A stretch of DNA of 64,000 bases, from contig CAJTND010000001.1 in the NCBI GenBank assembly GCA_910577995.1, positions 124,001-188,000 of the forward strand, read 5' to 3'. The notes beneath the pieces are model-generated. The model had not been told where the DNA came from. It did not search any database and worked only from the letters and a program-made list of their open reading frames with translations. The first letter of the stretch is position 1; each line of letters starts with the position of its first letter. Of the stretch, positions 46,199 to 54,938 are shown piece by piece. The position numbers and the translations under genes were made by a program. The DNA is from an uncultured Christensenella sp. GTDB taxonomy: Bacteria > Bacillota > Clostridia > Christensenellales > Pumilibacteraceae.

Positions 46199-47367
46199 AT
46201 CTTCACCAACGAATAATTATAGTAACCGCCGTCTGCGCCGCACAGCGCGTTATACAGCGCGGCGGCGCGTTCATCGACGGCGAGCGCGCGCGCGATATCG
46301 TCGTCGCTCTCCGCCGCGGCTTTTATATCGCGGTTGTTCGTCTTGACGGTATTCGGCAGTATGGAAAAATCGAATCCGTTTTTACAGCCGAGCAGGCGAG
46401 TACAAAACTTTTCGCCGTCGCCGCGCTCGATACTCAATATCGCGTCGAGCAGCAGTCTTTTTATCCGTTTTTCTCCGTATCTTCGCGTCGACTTGCCCGA
46501 TACGATCTTGTCATAATCGGACAGATCGTCTTTCTTGATAAGGTATTCCATGCCTTCGGAGCAATCTCGAAGTGCCGCGAGCTGTTCCGCCGTCGCGCTC
46601 TTGACGGCAAATACAGCCGCCTTTTTGTAAGCCTCGACGTCTGGAGCATGACAGCGCCTGTATTCGAGCATTTTTTCGTAGTTGTACGGTAAAAAACGCT
46701 TTACCGCCTCGGTATTACCGTCATCGACGGCTTTTCGGATAGCCGTTGCCGACACATGCTCGTTATCGAGGCTCATATCGCCGTGGAGCGCGCCGCGCCG
46801 CTCGATGATAAGCGGCTGAACGTTCGCCGCAAACTTATCTATCGCGGCGATATATTCGATACACAGAATGTCGTTGGGATCGTTGAGCGCGTCAGATATA
46901 TCTGTATCGGGATACAGCCGCGCGCAAAGCGTTTTTACAGCGTTGACGGCGGCAAAAGAATAGCTTTTTCCGTCATCGAGCCGCTCTTTTAGCAGTGCGG
47001 AAAACTCGTCTTTGTGCGATAGCTTGACTTCCGCGAGCCGCAATATCGCGTCCCTATCCGACGCCGCGCCCATGGCCCAAAACTTGATATCGGCAATATC
47101 CTTGATTATTCGAGCTGCCCCCTCGGCAAACCATTGCGCGCTCGCCGTGGCGAAAACAGCGGGTAGCTCGATCACTGCGTCCGCGCCGCCGAGCAGTGCG
47201 CATTCCGCGCGCAAAGCTTTGTCGCAGAAGGCGGGCAAGGCGGATTGTACGAAGTTTCCGCTCATAACGCACAGTATATTATCGGCCGAGCTTTTGATAC
47301 AGTCGAGCTGGTACTTGTGTCCCGAATGAAAGGGATTATATTCGCATACGAGCGCGCAATTTGTCAT
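46195..47367 (-). CDS. tmcAL: tRNA(Met) cytidine acetate ligase-like nucleotidyltransferase
   Basis: A 390-residue protein with the N-terminal nucleotidyltransferase signature VCEYNPFHSGHKY; the HSGH motif at 14-17 binds ATP. In Bacillus TmcAL uses acetate and ATP to acetylate the wobble cytidine of elongator tRNA-Met. The second motif HVSATAIRKA is also present. I chose ATG 47367; a GTG two codons upstream is possible. Divergent from pta. Confidence 0.88.
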   Translation of the reverse strand: MTNCALVCEYNPFHSGHKYQLDCIKSSADNILCVMSGNFVQSALPAFCDKALRAECALLGGADAVIELPAVFATASAQWFAEGAARIIKDIADIKFWAMGAASDRDAILRLAEVKLSHKDEFSALLKERLDDGKSYSFAAVNAVKTLCARLYPDTDISDALNDPNDILCIEYIAAIDKFAANVQPLIIERRGALHGDMSLDNEHVSATAIRKAVDDGNTEAVKRFLPYNYEKMLEYRRCHAPDVEAYKKAAVFAVKSATAEQLAALRDCSEGMEYLIKKDDLSDYDKIVSGKSTRRYGEKRIKRLLLDAILSIERGDGEKFCTRLLGCKNGFDFSILPNTVKTNNRDIKAAAESDDDIARALAVDERAAALYNALCGADGGYYNYSLVKI

Positions 47368-47373
47368 AAACAC

Positions 47374-47402
47374 TTTACTTTTTTTCGTTGAAAGAGTATA
47401 AT
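47374..47402 (+). promoter_or_regulatory. Promoter of pta
   Basis: TTTACT (47374-47379), 17-bp spacer, TATAAT (47397-47402). It begins seven bases from the divergent tmcAL start, so the two genes share a very short control region. Confidence 0.75.
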
Positions 47403-47446
47403 TGTTTGTACGGTATAAATATCATAAGACCGTATCGAAACGGTTT

Positions 47447-47478
47447 TCGATATTGTATCACAAAAAATCGATATTGTA
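47447..47478 (+). repeat. Direct repeat in the pta leader
   Basis: TCGATATTGTA at 47447-47457 and 47468-47478, start-to-start distance 21 bp, two helical turns. It lies between the promoter and the ribosome binding site and could bind a regulator. Confidence 0.5.
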
Positions 47479-47495
47479 AACAAAAAGGAGAAACA

Positions 47496-48488
47496 ATGAA
47501 CGATCTGCTTAATTCCGTAAGAGAACGCGCCAAAGAACTGCAAAAAACGATAGTGCTCGCCGAGGGTGAAGAGCCGCGTATAATCACGGCAGCTGCCAAG
47601 ATAAATGCAGAGCATATAGCAAAGATAGTACTTCTCGGCGATCCCGCCGTCATAGCCGCAAAATGCCCCGGCGCGGACCTCAACGGCATTAAGATAGTCG
47701 ATATCGCCAAAGCCGATACGGAAGCTTACGCAACCACGCTGTACGAGCTCCGCAAGGCTAAGGGCATGGATATGGACTCCGCCCGTAAGCTCGTCAAAGA
47801 CCCGCTGTATTTCGGCGTCATGATGGTCAAGAACGGCGAGGCGGACGGCATGGTCGCGGGTTCGGTAAACGCGACGGGCGACGTGCTACGTCCGGCATTG
47901 CAGATAATCAAGACCGCGCCCGGCATCAAGACCGTCAGCTCGTGCTTTATCATGGCTATGGACAAATCAAGTCAGTACGGCGAAAACGGTATACTCGTAT
48001 TCGGCGACTGCGCGGTCAATCCCGATCCCAATTCGGAGCAGCTCGCTGATATTGCGGTCGCTTCCGCAAGCACGGCGGCGGCTATCGGCGGAATATCGCC
48101 GAGAGTCGCGCTCTTGTCGTATTCCACCAAGGGCTCTGCTCGCGGCGAGCTCGTGGACAAAGTAACCGCGGCGCTCGACATAGTAAAAAAGAACCATCCG
48201 GAGCTGCAGATAGACGGCGAGCTGCAAGCCGACGCGGCGCTCGTTCCGACCGTCGCCGACCTCAAAGCGCCCGGCAGCACGGTCGCAGGCAAAGCCAACG
48301 TGTTGATATTCCCCGACCTTCAAGCGGGAAACATCGGCTATAAACTCGTTCAGCGGCTCGCGGGCGTAGAGGCGATAGGTCCTATCTGCCAGGGCTTCAA
48401 TAAGCCCGTCAACGATCTCTCGCGCGGTTGCAGCAGCGAGGACGTAGTTAATGTCGTAGCGATGACCGCGTTGCAAAGCGCTATCTAA
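47496..48488 (+). CDS. pta: Phosphate acetyltransferase
   Basis: A 330-residue enzyme converting acetyl-CoA and phosphate to acetyl phosphate, the substrate of AckA. Family motifs include KNGEADGMVAGSVNATGDVLRPALQ-like sequence, FGDCAVNPDPNSEQLADIA and VLIFPDLQAGNIGYKLVQR. ATG 47496 follows AAAAAGGAG. It is the short single-domain form. prmA, rsmE and mtaB follow closely and probably share the transcript. Confidence 0.95.
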   Translation: MNDLLNSVRERAKELQKTIVLAEGEEPRIITAAAKINAEHIAKIVLLGDPAVIAAKCPGADLNGIKIVDIAKADTEAYATTLYELRKAKGMDMDSARKLVKDPLYFGVMMVKNGEADGMVAGSVNATGDVLRPALQIIKTAPGIKTVSSCFIMAMDKSSQYGENGILVFGDCAVNPDPNSEQLADIAVASASTAAAIGGISPRVALLSYSTKGSARGELVDKVTAALDIVKKNHPELQIDGELQADAALVPTVADLKAPGSTVAGKANVLIFPDLQAGNIGYKLVQRLAGVEAIGPICQGFNKPVNDLSRGCSSEDVVNVVAMTALQSAI

Positions 48489-48501
48489 AGCTTTTTAAAC
48501 A

Positions 48502-49410
48502 ATGAAGTTCAAAAAAATAACCGTCAAATGCTCAAGCGAAACGTCTGACGCGGTCGCTTACGCACTGCACGAAGCGGGCAGTATGGGCGAGGTCTACGAC
48601 GATTATAACGACATAAAGCAGGTTCTCGCGGAAAAACGCTGGGATTACGCAGATGAATCGCTATTCGAGCCGACGGACGCCTGCGCGGTAAGCGGCTACT
48701 TTACCGCCGAGATCGAGGAACAGCTCATTTTCGACAGGATAAACGAGCTTAAAAAGCTTGATTATGCCGATTTCGGCTGTATTTCCGCATCGTCGGAGCT
48801 TATCGACTCCGTCGAATGGGAGAACGAATGGAAAAAGTATTATAAACCGTTCAACATCGGTCGGCTCGTAGTTATACCGCAATGGGTAAAATACACTCCG
48901 ACATGCGGCGATATACCGATATATCTCGATCCGGGGCTTGCTTTCGGCACGGGCACTCACGAAACTACTTCTATGTGTATGGAGCTCATGCAAAAGCTCG
49001 ATCTCAAGGATAAACGCGTGCTTGACTTCGGTTGCGGAAGCGGTATACTCGGTATCTGCGCAAACGCGCTCGGCGCGAAAGAAACTGTTTTTGTAGATAC
49101 CGACGAGCAGGCGATAACCGCCACGGAAAACAACTGCAAGCTCAACGGCATGACCGCGCCGGACGTGTTTTTACGCGACGTCAGACAAATGAACGAAAAA
49201 GCAGACGTTATCGTCGCGAACATAACCGCCGATATATTGATAGAAGTCGAGCCTATTATAAGGTCGGCGCTCAAAAAGGGCGGAGCAGTCATCATCAGCG
49301 GTATCATATCGGCAAGAGCCGATTCCGTAGTCGCCGCATACAAAAAAGACTTCACGCTTGCCGAGAGCGAAAGAAAAAACGAGTGGAGCGCATACATTTT
49401 TACGTTATGA
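48502..49410 (+). CDS. prmA: Ribosomal protein L11 methyltransferase
   Basis: A 302-residue SAM-dependent methyltransferase. An N-terminal recognition domain leads to FGTGTHETTSMCME and the SAM motif VLDFGCGSGILGI; NPPY-like catalytic region is VANITADILIE. It methylates ribosomal protein L11. It starts 13 bases after pta without a strong Shine-Dalgarno sequence and overlaps rsmE by four bases. Confidence 0.94.
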   Translation: MKFKKITVKCSSETSDAVAYALHEAGSMGEVYDDYNDIKQVLAEKRWDYADESLFEPTDACAVSGYFTAEIEEQLIFDRINELKKLDYADFGCISASSELIDSVEWENEWKKYYKPFNIGRLVVIPQWVKYTPTCGDIPIYLDPGLAFGTGTHETTSMCMELMQKLDLKDKRVLDFGCGSGILGICANALGAKETVFVDTDEQAITATENNCKLNGMTAPDVFLRDVRQMNEKADVIVANITADILIEVEPIIRSALKKGGAVIISGIISARADSVVAAYKKDFTLAESERKNEWSAYIFTL

Positions 49411-50114
49411 GATTTTATCAACCCGATATCGAAACAAGCTCCGTACTTACGGGCGAAACGCATACGCACGCCGCATACTCGCTCAGAGTGCGCGTCAACG
49501 ACTATATCACAGTGTTCGACGGCAAAGGCGCGCAATACTCCTGCCGCGTCAAAGAGATAAAAAAAGACCGTACCGAGCTTGAAATAATAGAAAAAACAAC
49601 GGGCGCAGGCGAAACAAAGACCGAACTGTGGCTGTATCTGTCTGTCATCAAACAAGACAGATTCGAGCTCGCAGTACAAAAGGCGACCGAACTCGGCGTA
49701 AATCATATCGTGCCCGTATACTCGGCTTACACTCAACGCGGTGGCTCGCTCAATCTGGAACGGTTCAAAAAAATAGCGATATCCGCATGCGAACAATGCG
49801 GCAGAAGCCGCATACCGTTTATAGAAAATTGTATCGAGTTCGACGAGCTTTTGGCGCGAACACGGAATACGTATATGATATTCCCGTGGGAACGCGAGCT
49901 CAACGGCTCTATTTCCGACGCTATAGACAAGACTCAGCGCGAGATATCGGTATTTATCGGACCGGAGGGCGGTATCACCGAGGACGAGAAGAACAAACTC
50001 GTAGAGGCAGGCGCAAGATCTGTCACGCTCGGACCGAGGATATTACGCGCCGAGACGGCCGCTATCACCGCACTGTCGGTCGTTTGCCAACAAATGGGAG
50101 AGTGGGATCTTTGA
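49407..50114 (+). CDS. rsmE: 16S rRNA (uracil-1498-N3)-methyltransferase
   Basis: A 235-residue SPOUT methyltransferase acting on 16S rRNA. PUA-like N-terminus, then FELAVQKATELGV, FIGPEGGITEDE and the knotted SAM site LGPRILRAETAAI. It overlaps prmA (ATGA) and mtaB (TTGA), each by four bases, so the three RNA/ribosome modification genes are coupled. Confidence 0.94.
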   Translation: MRFYQPDIETSSVLTGETHTHAAYSLRVRVNDYITVFDGKGAQYSCRVKEIKKDRTELEIIEKTTGAGETKTELWLYLSVIKQDRFELAVQKATELGVNHIVPVYSAYTQRGGSLNLERFKKIAISACEQCGRSRIPFIENCIEFDELLARTRNTYMIFPWERELNGSISDAIDKTQREISVFIGPEGGITEDEKNKLVEAGARSVTLGPRILRAETAAITALSVVCQQMGEWDL

Positions 50115-51397
50115 TAGTTAGGGTAGTTACGCTCGGTTGTAAAGTAAACCAGGTCGAAAGCGCCGAGATCATAGAAGCACTTAATAACGATAAGGAACTT
50201 TGCATCAACGCGTCGGCGGGGCTTGAGCCTGCCGACGTTTACGTTTTGAATACTTGTTCCGTCACCGCCGAAGCGGATAGAAAATCACGTCAGTATATAT
50301 CTAAGATGCAGAAGCTTTCACCGAATAGCCGCATTATTGTCGTCGGTTGCAGTTCGCAAAACTGCGCGGAAAAATTCAATAAACATGGCGTTATCGGAGT
50401 AGGCGGTACGACCGAAAAAACCGAATTTGTCGTTGATACAATACGAAAAAATGCAGAAAACATCAAAAGTATTCTATCAGATAGAATACTTTTGCGCAAA
50501 AATACCGATTTTTGCGCTAAATATCGAGCAAAATTCGCGAATAAAGACAAAACAAGGGCATTTATCAAGATACAAGACGGATGCGATCGTTTTTGCACGT
50601 ATTGCATAATCCCGTACTTGCGCGGAAGAAGCAGGTCGATCGCGCCGGAAAAAATAATCGTTGAGTGTCAAAAAATCGACTCTAAGGAAATAGTGTTGAC
50701 GGGCATCGACATATCCGACTACGGTAAGGATATCGGTCTCGGGCTTTCGGATCTAATAGGATCGCTATCCGAAATTAAAGCGCGAAAGCGGCTCGGTTCG
50801 CTTGAATGCGAGATAGTAGATGACAGATTATTGTCGGCAATGGAGCAGGGCGGTTATTGTCCGCATTTCCATTTATCGTTACAGAGCGGCAGTTCCGCCG
50901 TACTAAAAACGATGAACAGGCACTACGATACAGTTTTTTTTCTGTCAAAGATCGAGCTTATCCGAAAATATTTTCCGCTTGCTGGAATCACGACAGACGT
51001 TATCGTAGGATTTCCCACGGAAACTGAGGATCTATTCGAGGAAAGCTGTGCGTTTGTAGAGCTTTGCGCGTTCTCCGATATACACGTATTTCCTTACAGC
51101 AGTCGGCGCGGCACGTTCGCGTCACGCAAGTATGCGCCGCTTCCGAAAGACGTCGTAGCGAGCAGAGTGGCAAAGCTGCTCGATATAAAGCATAAGCTCA
51201 GGAATGACTTCTTTATAAAGAACTCGGGACAGACAGCGCCCGTTTATTTCGAGGAGAAAAAGGAAGCGCTATGCGTTGGCTATACGCCAAACTACATTAA
51301 AGTATATGCCGATGCGCAATGCGGCGACATTATCGACGTTAAGCTTACGGAGCTATATGACGACGGCATGCTCGGAGTTCCGACGGATAGTCAATGA
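50111..51397 (+). CDS. mtaB: tRNA t6A37 methylthiotransferase MtaB
   Basis: A 428-residue radical SAM enzyme that converts t6A37 to ms2t6A37 in tRNA. The N-terminal MTTase domain has C10 in TLGCKVNQ plus further cysteines (CSVTAE, CSSQNC). The radical SAM cluster is C158-x3-C162-x2-C165 in GCDRFCTYC. A C-terminal TRAM-like domain ends it. The start is TTG in TTGA overlap with rsmE. Base use is more AT-rich than upstream genes, and the linker between the first two domains (about 118-136) is encoded by two perfect palindromes. Confidence 0.93.
   Translation: MIVRVVTLGCKVNQVESAEIIEALNNDKELCINASAGLEPADVYVLNTCSVTAEADRKSRQYISKMQKLSPNSRIIVVGCSSQNCAEKFNKHGVIGVGGTTEKTEFVVDTIRKNAENIKSILSDRILLRKNTDFCAKYRAKFANKDKTRAFIKIQDGCDRFCTYCIIPYLRGRSRSIAPEKIIVECQKIDSKEIVLTGIDISDYGKDIGLGLSDLIGSLSEIKARKRLGSLECEIVDDRLLSAMEQGGYCPHFHLSLQSGSSAVLKTMNRHYDTVFFLSKIELIRKYFPLAGITTDVIVGFPTETEDLFEESCAFVELCAFSDIHVFPYSSRRGTFASRKYAPLPKDVVASRVAKLLDIKHKLRNDFFIKNSGQTAPVYFEEKKEALCVGYTPNYIKVYADAQCGDIIDVKLTELYDDGMLGVPTDSQ
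50464..50517. repeat. Two abutting perfect palindromes inside mtaB
   Basis: First: a 15-bp arm (50464-50478), one-base loop, complementary arm (50480-50494). Second: GCGCAAAAAT (50494-50503), ACCG, ATTTTTGCGC (50508-50517). The frame stays open through both, in the variable linker of MtaB. Confidence 0.85.
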
Positions 51398-51570
51398 AGC
51401 TAACAACTGCTTTGTGTTATTTTCTATTATATCGCATATATCGTTATGTTATGAAATCTTATTATCCAGATATAGTAATGCGTTGTCTTTTGTTTGATAG
51501 CATTTTCTTAAATAACGCGACACGCTTAAACGGTCGGGCAGAGTAAAATTACGATAAACACATACTTCAA

Positions 51571-51604
51571 ATCACTTCGCAAAAGACAGCTTTTGCGAAG
51601 TGAT
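51571..51604. repeat. Perfect 15-bp hairpin in an AT-rich gap
   Basis: ATCACTTCGCAAAAG, loop ACAG, CTTTTGCGAAGTGAT. A broken T-run (AAAGCGTTTTT) follows, so it may terminate mtaB weakly. It sits in the 355-base gap 51398-51752, which is AT-rich and otherwise shows no gene, tRNA or known RNA to me. Confidence 0.8.
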
Positions 51605-51752
51605 AAAGCGTTTTTAGGGCGTATTAAATGTTCGGGCTTGTACATATGATTAAACCTCTATTATACGCAATCAATTTTTATTGTTATTGATTTGATTTAT
51701 CTTTTTCGTCAAATATCAGCTATACCTTTTTATACGTAAGGCCTTTTATATT

Positions 51753-53780
51753 ATGGCACGTACATTTTACATAAAAGCCGCGATTAACTATATACTATCT
51801 AAAATGAAAAAAGCCGCCAAGATTTCTATATTGATCGTAAGCGTCGTAATGGCTGTTATCGCGCTCTTTGTCGGCTTTATGTTTTTGCTCATCGAGCCGA
51901 GCGTCAATATTTTGGGTGCGCCCGATTTGGACCTTGCAAAGCTTACGTCGGCGTCGAGGACGATCACGCTGACTGACGTCGACGGTAAGCCTATAAATGA
52001 CGTGCTGTACGACAGCAACAAAATATTCGTTGATATCGACGATATAAGCGAACATACGAAAAACGCTTTTATCGCAGTCGAGGACAAGCGGTTTTACAGT
52101 CACGGAGGCATCGATTACCGCAGGATCGCTTCGGCGGCGCTTGCAAATATCAAGTCCGGAAAGTTTCGCGAGGGCGCGTCGACAATAACGCAACAGCTTA
52201 TCAAAAACACGCATTTATCCAACGAAAAGACTATCCGCCGCAAGCTCAACGAAATGCGGCTCGCGCGCGCGCTCGAACGCGTATACGACAAAGACGCTAT
52301 ACTCGAAAATTATTTCAACATCCTGTATTTCGGCTCGGGCATAAAGGGACTCGGCACGGCGAGTCGTGTAATGTTCGGGATATCGGCGTCAGAGCTTACG
52401 CTCGCCCAATCGGCCGCACTCGCCTCCATAATCAATAATCCGACGAAATACAGTCCTTATGAAAACTACGATAATCTTATCGAGCGAAAAAACCTCGTGC
52501 TTAAGTTAATGCTCGATCAAGGACTGATAACAGATAGCGATTATATATCGGCGCGCGCCGAAGAGCTTACATTCGATAAAAACAAGCAAAATCAGTTTGT
52601 CAGCGGAGTTCTTCGCGCTGTATGCAGGTCGATCGGATGCAGCGAAAAGGAGCTGTTTTCGACCAGCAGGACGATATCGACTTATTACAACGCCGAGATA
52701 GCGGCATGCGCGCGTAGGGCTATCAACGATATGGGCGAATTTAACGGATATATAAGATTGCTCGTACTCGATAACGCTTCGGGCGGAATAATCTGCGACG
52801 AAACAAATTCCAATAAGTATATCGATCTTCGCCGCTCGCCCGCTTCCGCAATAAAGCCTTTCGTATCGTATGCCGCGGCGCTCGAAAGCGGCTACAATCC
52901 GATGTCGCAGATACTCGACAAGCCGACGGTATTCGGCGATTACGAACCGCACAACTATAAAGACTCTTACCGAGGTTATGCGTCGCTGCACGATTGCCTG
53001 ATCTATTCGTCCAATATCGCGGCGGTAAAGCTGTTGCAGAGCGTCGGTATAGATAAAGGCGCGGCAACGGCGCGGCTGTTCGGTCTTACCGTCGACGCCG
53101 AGGACGATTCGCTTGCGCTCGCATTAGGCGGCATGAAAAACGGCGTTACTCTGTCCGAGCTCGCCAACGCGTATAGGACGCTCGCTAACGGCGGTATTTA
53201 TACTGATATCCGTTATTTCGACGCCGTAGACGGTAACAGGCACGGGAATTTCCCGTATTCGCGCCGTGCCGTCGGCGACGATACGGCATATCTTTTGACC
53301 GATATGCTAAAAGACTGCGCACGCAACGGTACTGCGCGCAAGCTGAAAAACGTCGGCGTTATAGCCGCAAAGACGGGAACTAACGGCGATAAAAACGGCA
53401 ACACGGATTGTTATTGTATCGCCTACACTCCGCAATATACTATTGCGGTATGGTACGGCGCTAAGGATAAACCCATAGACAACAAGATAACGGGCGCGGC
53501 TTGCGCTAATATGATAAAGACGCTATGCGACGGCGCGATAAAGACAGATATGGATTTTACCGTTCCGGACTCGGTCGCTTACTACGAGATCGACGACCGT
53601 GAGCTTCGCGAAACGCACGAAGTGTATCTTGCCGATCCGTTCTTGCCCAAGCGTTACCGTCGGCGCGCGTTGATGTCTAAAAAGCGTCTGCCCGTAAGGA
53701 AAAATATCGATTATCTCGATTACTTCGATAATATCTTCGATTTCGGCGGTATCCGCGACAAATTCCTATTCGGCAGATGA
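51753..53780 (+). CDS. Class A penicillin-binding protein
   Basis: A 675-residue bifunctional peptidoglycan synthase. Short cytosolic N-terminus, membrane helix (about 22-47), GT51 transglycosylase domain with catalytic E110 in AVEDKRFYSHGG and GASTITQQLIKN, then the transpeptidase with SxxK at S365-K368 (SAIK), the SSN triad and KTGT at 540-543. All catalytic residues are present. AAGG lies 11 bases before ATG 51753. The stop touches the thiI stop on the other strand, with no base between. Confidence 0.93.
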   Translation: MARTFYIKAAINYILSKMKKAAKISILIVSVVMAVIALFVGFMFLLIEPSVNILGAPDLDLAKLTSASRTITLTDVDGKPINDVLYDSNKIFVDIDDISEHTKNAFIAVEDKRFYSHGGIDYRRIASAALANIKSGKFREGASTITQQLIKNTHLSNEKTIRRKLNEMRLARALERVYDKDAILENYFNILYFGSGIKGLGTASRVMFGISASELTLAQSAALASIINNPTKYSPYENYDNLIERKNLVLKLMLDQGLITDSDYISARAEELTFDKNKQNQFVSGVLRAVCRSIGCSEKELFSTSRTISTYYNAEIAACARRAINDMGEFNGYIRLLVLDNASGGIICDETNSNKYIDLRRSPASAIKPFVSYAAALESGYNPMSQILDKPTVFGDYEPHNYKDSYRGYASLHDCLIYSSNIAAVKLLQSVGIDKGAATARLFGLTVDAEDDSLALALGGMKNGVTLSELANAYRTLANGGIYTDIRYFDAVDGNRHGNFPYSRRAVGDDTAYLLTDMLKDCARNGTARKLKNVGVIAAKTGTNGDKNGNTDCYCIAYTPQYTIAVWYGAKDKPIDNKITGAACANMIKTLCDGAIKTDMDFTVPDSVAYYEIDDRELRETHEVYLADPFLPKRYRRRALMSKKRLPVRKNIDYLDYFDNIFDFGGIRDKFLFGR

Positions 53781-54938
53781 TCAAAGCTCTATTGTTTCGA
53801 TAGCGGCGACAGCCTCTTCTATCAAAGCGCCCAGCTCGGTTATCCTCGCCTCTTGCTCCTCGACTTTGTTTATCTCGGGCTTGATGAGCGGATAATCGGG
53901 CAGGAATACGGTACAGCAGTCCTCATACGGCTCTATGGACGTTTCAAACGTGCCTATACGCCGCGCAATGTCGATTATCTCGTCTTTATCCATGCCGATA
54001 AGCGGACGGAATACGGGAAGCTTGACTACGGCGTTAGTAACATTGATGCTTTCCATGGTTTGGCTTGCGACCTGCCCGAGACTTTCGCCGTTGACTATAC
54101 AGCCGCAACCGTTGGCGGCGGCTATCCTCTCCGCTATCCGCATCATTGCTCTTCGCACGAGCGTTATCATATAATTCGGTTTGCAGCATTTGTGGATCGC
54201 TTCCTGTATCTTTGTAAGCGATATCGAATACAGCCTGAAACTCGGACTGTAATCTTTAAGTATGCGCGCGAGCCGTACCACCTTATCCTTTGCCGCTTCC
54301 GACGTATACGGATAAGAATGGAAATGTAACGCGGTTATATTTATGCCGCGTTTTGCGAGCATATACCCGGCAACGGGACTGTCTATCCCGCCCGAAAGCA
54401 ACAGCAATCCGTCGCCCGCCGTGCCCGTCGGCATGCCGCCCGCGCAAGGCATAGCCGAGTCATACATATAGATATCGCCGCCTTCGCGCACGTCGACGTT
54501 TAACACATAGTCGGGCGTGTGCAGATCGACGGACAGAGCTGGCTTTGCCTGCAAAACCTTTTCGCCGATATATTTATTGAGCTGCATCGAGTCGAGCTCG
54601 TATTTTTTGTACGAACGGTGCGACGATACGCGGAAAGTGCCGACGTCGGGCGTCAGTTCGATCGCAAGATCCGCAACCTCTTGCAGATCGTAACCGCAGC
54701 GACGCGCGACCGACAAGGAATGCAGACCGAATATGTGACGCACACGCTCGATTATCTCGTCCTCGTCGTGATCGGCGTATTCCTTGACGACGTATCGCCC
54801 TCTGCCGAAATAAAGCTTACAGTCGATACCGTCGAGCTTTGCTCTTATGTTGTCTTTGAGCATGTTCTCGAAATAGCTTTGATTTTTTCCTTTGAGATAC
54901 AGCTCGCCGAATCTCAGCAATATGACATTATTTGACAT
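53781..54938 (-). CDS. thiI: tRNA 4-thiouridine synthase ThiI
   Basis: A 385-residue enzyme making 4-thiouridine at tRNA position 8. N-terminal ferredoxin-like and THUMP domains bind tRNA; the PP-loop LLLSGGIDSPVAGYM adenylates it. No rhodanese extension is present, the usual short form in Firmicutes, where a dedicated NifS-type desulfurase hands sulfur directly. That partner is the overlapping upstream gene (11 bases). Last gene of the minus-strand block. Confidence 0.94.
   Translation of the reverse strand: MSNNVILLRFGELYLKGKNQSYFENMLKDNIRAKLDGIDCKLYFGRGRYVVKEYADHDEDEIIERVRHIFGLHSLSVARRCGYDLQEVADLAIELTPDVGTFRVSSHRSYKKYELDSMQLNKYIGEKVLQAKPALSVDLHTPDYVLNVDVREGGDIYMYDSAMPCAGGMPTGTAGDGLLLLSGGIDSPVAGYMLAKRGINITALHFHSYPYTSEAAKDKVVRLARILKDYSPSFRLYSISLTKIQEAIHKCCKPNYMITLVRRAMMRIAERIAAANGCGCIVNGESLGQVASQTMESINVTNAVVKLPVFRPLIGMDKDEIIDIARRIGTFETSIEPYEDCCTVFLPDYPLIKPEINKVEEQEARITELGALIEEAVAAIETIEL

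Noticed and set aside
50111..51397. mtaB as a horizontally acquired gene because of its AT-rich stretch
   Set aside because: Gene order and coupled overlaps with rsmE look native; the low GC is concentrated in the palindromic linker.
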